Positions 57,912 to 64,000 of a stretch of DNA of 64,000 nucleotides are shown piece by piece. The DNA is taken from the NCBI RefSeq assembly GCF_003323715.1, contig NZ_QOIN01000048.1, forward strand, positions 124,001-188,000, in the 5' to 3' direction. Positions within the stretch are counted from its first letter, which is position 1; the number at the start of each line of letters is the position of its first letter. The translations under genes and the position numbers were made by a program. The stretch comes from Streptomyces diacarni. Lineage in GTDB: Bacteria > Actinomycetota > Actinomycetes > Streptomycetales > Streptomycetaceae. The notes beneath the pieces were generated by a model. It was not told the origin of the DNA and made no database searches. It worked only from the letters and a program-made list of their open reading frames with translations.

Positions 57912-59615
57912 TCAGTTGGCCGCGCCGGCCTCCACCCTGGGGTCCTCGCCCTTCCCGTCGTCGGTGCGCCCCTGATCGGTGCGGCCCGCGCCGGAGTCGT
58001 GCGCCGCGCCGCCGGCGGCCTGCGCGGCGCGGTCACCGGCCTCGGGGGCGTCGGCCGTGTAGTCCTCGGGACGGGTCTCGTCGACGCCGTCCGGGGCCCG
58101 CAGCGCGCGCAGTACGACCGTTCCGACGACGGTCACGGCCACGTTCAGCACGAACGCCGTCACACCGATGTAGCCGGTCTCCCCGATGCCGGGGATGACG
58201 TCGTTGCTGCCGCCGAAGTGCCGCTGCGTCGGACTGGCCACGCCGTACGCCGCCAGCGTGCCGTACGCCATGCCGACGGCCCAGCCCGCCAGCAGCGCCC
58301 AGCGGTGGAACCAGCGGGTGAACAGGCCGCCGACCAGCGCGGGGAAGGTCTGCAGGATCCAGATGCCGCCCAGCAGCTGGAAGTTGATGGCCACGGTCTT
58401 GTCCATGCCGAGGACGAAGACGAGGGCACCGACCTTCACCAGCAGGGAGACCAGCTTGGAGACCTTGGTCTCCTGCTCGGCGGTCGCGTCCGGCTTGAGG
58501 AAGTCCTTGTAGATGTTGCGGGTGAACAGGTTGGCCGCCGCGATGGACATGATGGCGGCGGGCACCAGCGCCCCGATACCGATGGCGGCGAAGGCGACAC
58601 CGGTGAACCAGTCGGGGAACATGTCCTCGAAAAGCTGCGGAATGGCCAGCTGCCCGTTGTCCACCTTGGTGCCCGCGGCGATCGCCATGAAGCCCAGCAG
58701 CGCGAGGAAGCCGAGCATCAGCGAGTACAGCGGCAGAATCGTGGTGTTGCGCCGGATCACGTTGCGGTTCTTGCCGGAAAGCGTCGCGGTGATCGAGTGC
58801 GGATACATGAACAGCGCGAGCGCGGAGCCGACGGCGAGCGTGGCGTACGCCCACTGGGCGTTCTCGCCGCTGGCCAGTTCCCCGCGCGGTTTTCCGGTCG
58901 CCGGATTCTCCTGTGCCAGCGCGTCGCCGGCCTTGGCGAAGATGGCGTCGAAGCCGCCGAGTTTGATGGGGATGTAGATGATGGCGACGGCGATGACGAT
59001 ATAGATGAGCGCGTCTTTGACGAACGCGATGAGCGCGGGGGCGCGCAGCCCCGAGGAGTAGGTGTAGGCGGCCAGTACGCCGAAGGCGATCAGCAGCGGC
59101 AGGTCCTTGATGAACCAGTTGGTCGATTCCGAACCGCCGACGCCCATCACGTCCAGTACCGCCTGGATGCCCACCAGTTGCAGCGCGATGTAGGGCATCG
59201 TCGCCAGGATGCCGGTCAGTGCGACGGCGAGCGAAAGCCCCTTGGACCCGAACCTGCCGCGTACGAAGTCGGAGGTCGTGACGTATCCGTGCCGGTGCGA
59301 GACGGACCACAGGCGGGGCAGGAAGGTGAAGATCAGCGGGTAGACGAGAATGGTGTACGGCACCGCGAAGAATCCGGAGGCGCCGGCCGCGTAGATCGCC
59401 GCGGGAACGGCGACGAACGTGTAGGCGGTGTAGAGGTCACCGCCCAGCAGGAACCAGGTGATCCAGGTGCCGAAACTGCGTCCGCCCAGGCCCCATTCGT
59501 CGAGGCTGTTCTCGTTCGCGGCCTTGCGCCAGCGGGCGGCGCGGAATCCCATCACCGTGACGAGCACGAAGAAGAAGATGAAGACGGCGAGTGCGACGCC
59601 GTTGACGTCCTTCAT
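57912..59615 (-). CDS. Sodium:solute symporter (SSS family), probable monocarboxylate transporter
   Basis: 567 residues, about 13 membrane helices. GLGGRSFGTWITWFLLGGDLYTAYTFVAVPAAIY is the SSS N-terminal block and LGFLALLGFMAIAAG follows mid-protein. With the DUF3311 partner directly upstream this matches the MctP/ActP-like group that imports pyruvate, lactate or acetate; the substrate is inferred from family and context. The C-terminal 45 residues are polar. ATG 59615 overlaps the DUF3311 stop (ATGA). Confidence 0.88.
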   Translation of the reverse strand: MKDVNGVALAVFIFFFVLVTVMGFRAARWRKAANENSLDEWGLGGRSFGTWITWFLLGGDLYTAYTFVAVPAAIYAAGASGFFAVPYTILVYPLIFTFLPRLWSVSHRHGYVTTSDFVRGRFGSKGLSLAVALTGILATMPYIALQLVGIQAVLDVMGVGGSESTNWFIKDLPLLIAFGVLAAYTYSSGLRAPALIAFVKDALIYIVIAVAIIYIPIKLGGFDAIFAKAGDALAQENPATGKPRGELASGENAQWAYATLAVGSALALFMYPHSITATLSGKNRNVIRRNTTILPLYSLMLGFLALLGFMAIAAGTKVDNGQLAIPQLFEDMFPDWFTGVAFAAIGIGALVPAAIMSIAAANLFTRNIYKDFLKPDATAEQETKVSKLVSLLVKVGALVFVLGMDKTVAINFQLLGGIWILQTFPALVGGLFTRWFHRWALLAGWAVGMAYGTLAAYGVASPTQRHFGGSNDVIPGIGETGYIGVTAFVLNVAVTVVGTVVLRALRAPDGVDETRPEDYTADAPEAGDRAAQAAGGAAHDSGAGRTDQGRTDDGKGEDPRVEAGAAN

Positions 59616-59917
59616 CGGGCCTCACCGCTTTCCGCGGCGGCCTCGGCGACGGTCTCGGAGGCGGCGGCCCGACGCGCACCGGTCTGTTCCCGCCGCACGA
59701 TGCGGTAGGCGACCATCGTGAGCACGGCAGATATCAGCACCCACAGCATCTGGTACCAGTAGAAGAACGGAACACCGATGAGGGTCGGCTCGATACGGGC
59801 GTAGGAGTCGACCCACAGAATGCCGACGAAGGGCGCGAAAAGGCACAGGCCCGCCACGACGCGTGCGGGGGTGATGGCCGGGCGTCTCTTTCCGGCGTCC
59901 TGTGGTGGTGCGGACAT
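59612..59917 (-). CDS. DUF3311 small membrane protein, partner of the symporter
   Basis: 101 residues with two membrane helices (VVAGLCLFAPFVGILWV; YWYQMLWVLISAVLTMVAY), the DUF3311 layout. It is regularly encoded just ahead of SSS transporters and probably acts as an accessory subunit. GAGGACGGAG precedes ATG 59917. Confidence 0.85.
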   Translation of the reverse strand: MSAPPQDAGKRRPAITPARVVAGLCLFAPFVGILWVDSYARIEPTLIGVPFFYWYQMLWVLISAVLTMVAYRIVRREQTGARRAAASETVAEAAAESGEAR

Positions 59918-60090
59918 GCGGCGGGCTCCGTCCTCGCTCAGAGATCATGCAATGTGCACGAAACCTAGGCGAGCCTTCGGCCCACGTCACGGCCCGTCCG
60001 TATAGCGGACATGACACCGTGCGCGTGACGCACCGGTCTCCGCGGCGGCGCAACCCCTCGGGCCTCAGCGCCAGCGGACCCCTTCGCGTC

Positions 60091-60287
60091 TCAGCAGCAG
60101 CGGAACCCCTCACGCGGGTCGCCCTCGCGCGCGTCCGTGCGCCGCCGCTCGAACTCCCTGCGGCTGGGCACGGGCGCCGCCGGGCCCTGGTGGTGCCGCA
60201 CGTGCGCGACGTACCGCTCGTAGGCGCTCTCGTCGGTCAACTCCCGCACGTACCAGCGCACCCACGAGACGGCCCGCACCACGGTCC

Positions 60288-60291
<4 letters not shown>
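60091..60291 (-). CDS. YbdD/DUF466 small protein, partner of CstA
   Basis: 66 residues: VRWYVRELTDESAYERYVAH, then PSRREFERRRTDAREGDP and a terminal CC. This is the YbdD/YjiX family found beside CstA/BtsT pyruvate transporters. ATG 60291 overlaps the cstA stop by ATGA, so the pair is translationally coupled. Confidence 0.88.
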
Positions 60292-62486
<2,195 letters not shown>

Positions 62487-62582
62487 GCGCGTTCCTCCTC
62501 GACCCCACCCGCCGGCCCCCGGAGGCGGCGGGCACACCACGACGGCAGGGCGACCGTAGAACAGCGACGTGATCCGCGCCAT

Positions 62583-62598
62583 ACCCCCGTACGGGGGT
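62583..62598. promoter_or_regulatory. Perfect 16-bp palindrome between dasR and cstA
   Basis: ACCCCCGTACGGGGGT. It could be an operator for cstA or a short terminator for dasR. Confidence 0.5.
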
Positions 62599-62679
62599 TA
62601 CCCGATCTCAACTGTTCGCGCGCGTCGCCGGGTGGGGGCGGGCGGCCCCTGCGGTGGGGCCGAAAGGCACGCGTGCTGC

Positions 62680-63474
62680 TCAGTCGGTGGGCCGCTGGAG
62701 GTTGGCGACGAACTTGTAGCGGTCGCCGCGGTAGACCGAGCGCACCCACTCCACGGGTTCGCCGTCGGTGTCGCGTGAGTGGCGCGAGAGCATCAGCATC
62801 GGCAGGCCGACGTCGGTGCCCAGCAGCCCGGCCTCGCGCGGGGTGGCCAGCGAGGTCTCGATCGTCTCCTCGGCCTGCGCGAGGTGGACGCCGTAGACCT
62901 CGGCCAACGCGGTGTAGAGGGAGGAGTACTTCACCAGGCTGCGCCGCAGCGCGGGGAAGCGCTTCTGCGACAGGTGTGTGGTCTCGATGGCCATCGGCTC
63001 GCCGCTGGCCAGCCGCAGCCGTTCGATGCGCAGTACGCGGCCGCTGGCGGTGATGTCGAGCAGGACGGCGAGCCGGTCGTCGGCCGTGACGTAGCCGATG
63101 TCCAGCAGCTGGGAGGTGGGTTCGAGGCCCTGGGCGCGCATGTCCTCGGTGTAGGAGGTCAGTTGCAGCGCCTGGGAGACCTTGGGCTTGGCGACGAAGG
63201 TGCCTTTGCCCTGGATGCGCTCCAGCCGCCCCTCGACGACCAGTTCCTGGAGGGCCTGGCGCACGGTGGTGCGTGAGGTGTCGAACTCGCTGGCCAGGGT
63301 GCGCTCGGGCGGCACGGGTGTGCCGGGCGGCAGCGTCTCGGTCATCTCCAGCAAGTGCCGCTTGAGCCGGTAGTACTTGGGCACGCGCGCGGTGCGGGCC
63401 GCCGATCCGTTGCCGCCTGCGGTCCCGGTCTCCGCGGCGGCCGGCGCGATGGCGCCGCCCCCGTCCGTGCTCAT
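62680..63474 (-). CDS. dasR: GntR/HutC-family regulator DasR
   Basis: 264 residues. The N-terminal winged helix (PPERTLASEFDTSRTTVRQALQEL) and C-terminal UTRA effector domain (about 110-260) are typical HutC-type. DasR senses phosphorylated aminosugars and represses GlcNAc and chitin use and several antibiotic pathways. Identity rests on the fold and on the divergent dasA with dre sites between. GGAAGG precedes ATG 63474. Confidence 0.93.
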   Translation of the reverse strand: MSTDGGGAIAPAAAETGTAGGNGSAARTARVPKYYRLKRHLLEMTETLPPGTPVPPERTLASEFDTSRTTVRQALQELVVEGRLERIQGKGTFVAKPKVSQALQLTSYTEDMRAQGLEPTSQLLDIGYVTADDRLAVLLDITASGRVLRIERLRLASGEPMAIETTHLSQKRFPALRRSLVKYSSLYTALAEVYGVHLAQAEETIETSLATPREAGLLGTDVGLPMLMLSRHSRDTDGEPVEWVRSVYRGDRYKFVANLQRPTD

Positions 63475-63585
63475 GGCCCGCCTTCCCGACTCGCCTCGTG
63501 CTGCCGTCACCGGCTTCCTCCGTGTGCTTGGCGGTTCACATCGTGGCATGGCGCGGCGTTGGGCGGGCGCCCCAGCTCAGATGTC

Positions 63586-63618
63586 GTTCCGATAACGGAA
63601 CCGACTGGGAGCTTTATA
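63586..63618 (-). promoter_or_regulatory. Candidate dasR promoter and adjacent inverted repeat
   Basis: Minus strand TATAAA (63613-63618) is a strong -10 with dre 1 over its -35. GTTCCG-ATAA-CGGAAC (63586-63601) is a perfect 6-bp inverted repeat just downstream. Confidence 0.45.
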
Positions 63619-63623
63619 CACCG

Positions 63624-63648
63624 TTGACACCCCTAAAGGTCTAGGCCA
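63624..63648 (+). promoter_or_regulatory. Candidate dasA -35 with dre-like site 1
   Basis: TTGACA (63624-63629) is followed by AGGTCTAGGCCA (63637-63648), matching the dre core TGGTCTAGACCA at 10 of 12 positions. Confidence 0.6.
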
Positions 63649-63660
63649 AGCTCTGCGCAT

Positions 63661-63672
63661 TGGTCTAAACCA
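63661..63672. promoter_or_regulatory. dre site 2 (DasR operator)
   Basis: TGGTCTAAACCA, one change from the palindromic dre core, 24 bp from site 1. Confidence 0.75.
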
Positions 63673-63762
63673 ACTGTCCGGATGGGCCCGGATGCGCTGT
63701 CCGGAGGGACGGACCGTCCGAATGCGCCGTGCGGAGCGTTCCAGTGTGCAGGGGAGAATGCT

Positions 63763-64000
63763 GTGAAACGTCATCAAAGGGGCCTTGTGGCCGCGGCCGG
63801 TGTCGCCGTACTGATGGTGAACGTCGCGGCCTGTGGGTCCGACGGCGACGAGAAGTCCGGGCCGGAGAGCTTCAAGGGCAAGACGCTCACCCTTTGGGCG
63901 ATGGACGGGTCCACCCCCGAGAAGTGGACCAAGGACGTCAAGGCCGCCTTCGAGAAGAAGACCGGGGCCAAGCTCAAGCTCGAGGTCCAGCAGTGGAACG
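63763..64000 (+). CDS. dasA: DasA aminosugar-binding lipoprotein (5' part; cut by window end)
   Basis: The first 79 codons from GTG 63763, which follows GGGGAG. A lipoprotein signal ends in lipobox NVAACGS, then the mature start of a family 1 extracellular solute-binding protein (KTLTLWAMDGSTPEKWTKD, FEKKTGAKLKLE). In S. coelicolor DasA binds chitobiose for DasBC import and is divergent from dasR, as here. The frame is open to the window end. Confidence 0.9.
   Translation, partial: MKRHQRGLVAAAGVAVLMVNVAACGSDGDEKSGPESFKGKTLTLWAMDGSTPEKWTKDVKAAFEKKTGAKLKLEVQQWN

Overview
The window is high-GC actinobacterial chromosome, almost certainly from Streptomyces or a close relative. The evidence is codon bias, WhiB-type and zinc anti-sigma proteins, AdnAB, mycoredoxin, and a gene order I remember from Streptomyces coelicolor around wblC, sigR-rsrA, nrdAB and dasR-dasA. 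I saw no transposase, integrase, phage gene or CRISPR array. It reads as conserved core chromosome with one possible accessory patch.

Layout. 1-16.4 kb: a membrane flippase-like protein cut by the window edge, then a DNA-repair block (alkyltransferase-like protein, adnA, adnB, M20 peptidase, nudC, mycoredoxin, uvrD2). 16.4-17.9 kb: the WblC/WhiB7 antibiotic-response regulator with its own promoter, a leader ORF and an attenuator. 18-31.4 kb: ABC1 kinase, a ThiF-like E1 protein, YgjP-type metalloprotease, Nudix hydrolase, zincin, SDR protein, moaE, PDZ-S16 protease and a UPF0182 protein. 31.4-34 kb: two identical initiator tRNA genes flanking a Sel1-repeat gene. 34-40 kb: a nitrate/sulfonate-type ABC transporter, catR-katA and a CBS protein, possibly a strain-variable insertion. 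40-46.5 kb: hisN, a TetR/SMR pair, rsgA-aroA, an M50-like protein and an SRAP protein. 46.5-53.3 kb: hydrolase, sigR-rsrA thiol-stress switch, two HD proteins, TPR protein and def. 53.3-57.2 kb: class I nrdAB behind a cobalamin riboswitch. 57.2-62.5 kb: GNAT, an SSS symporter with DUF3311 partner, and CstA with YbdD partner. 62.7-64 kb: dasR and the first 79 codons of dasA, sharing a control region with two dre operators.

How the genes work together. Much of the window is stress and genome maintenance: end resection (AdnAB), UvrD2, SRAP for abasic sites, the thiol-redox sensor RsrA/sigma-R with mycoredoxin, the CatR/KatA peroxide response, and WblC for ribosome-targeting antibiotics. Deoxynucleotide supply is tied to B12 availability. 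The right end is carbon sensing and uptake (pyruvate-type transporters next to the GlcNAc regulator DasR).

Most unusual signals: (i) a nearly identical 37-38 bp element, with a DnaA-box-like end, in two divergent intergenic regions (14.1 and 21.0 kb); (ii) a readable attenuator switch in the wblC leader; (iii) at least eight starts with a -10 box 6-7 nt upstream, implying leaderless mRNAs; (iv) an orphan E1 protein with an N-terminus resembling a RiPP recognition element; (v) several short tandem duplications, one copying the 3' end of rsgA. All calls are from reading the sequence; no database search was run.
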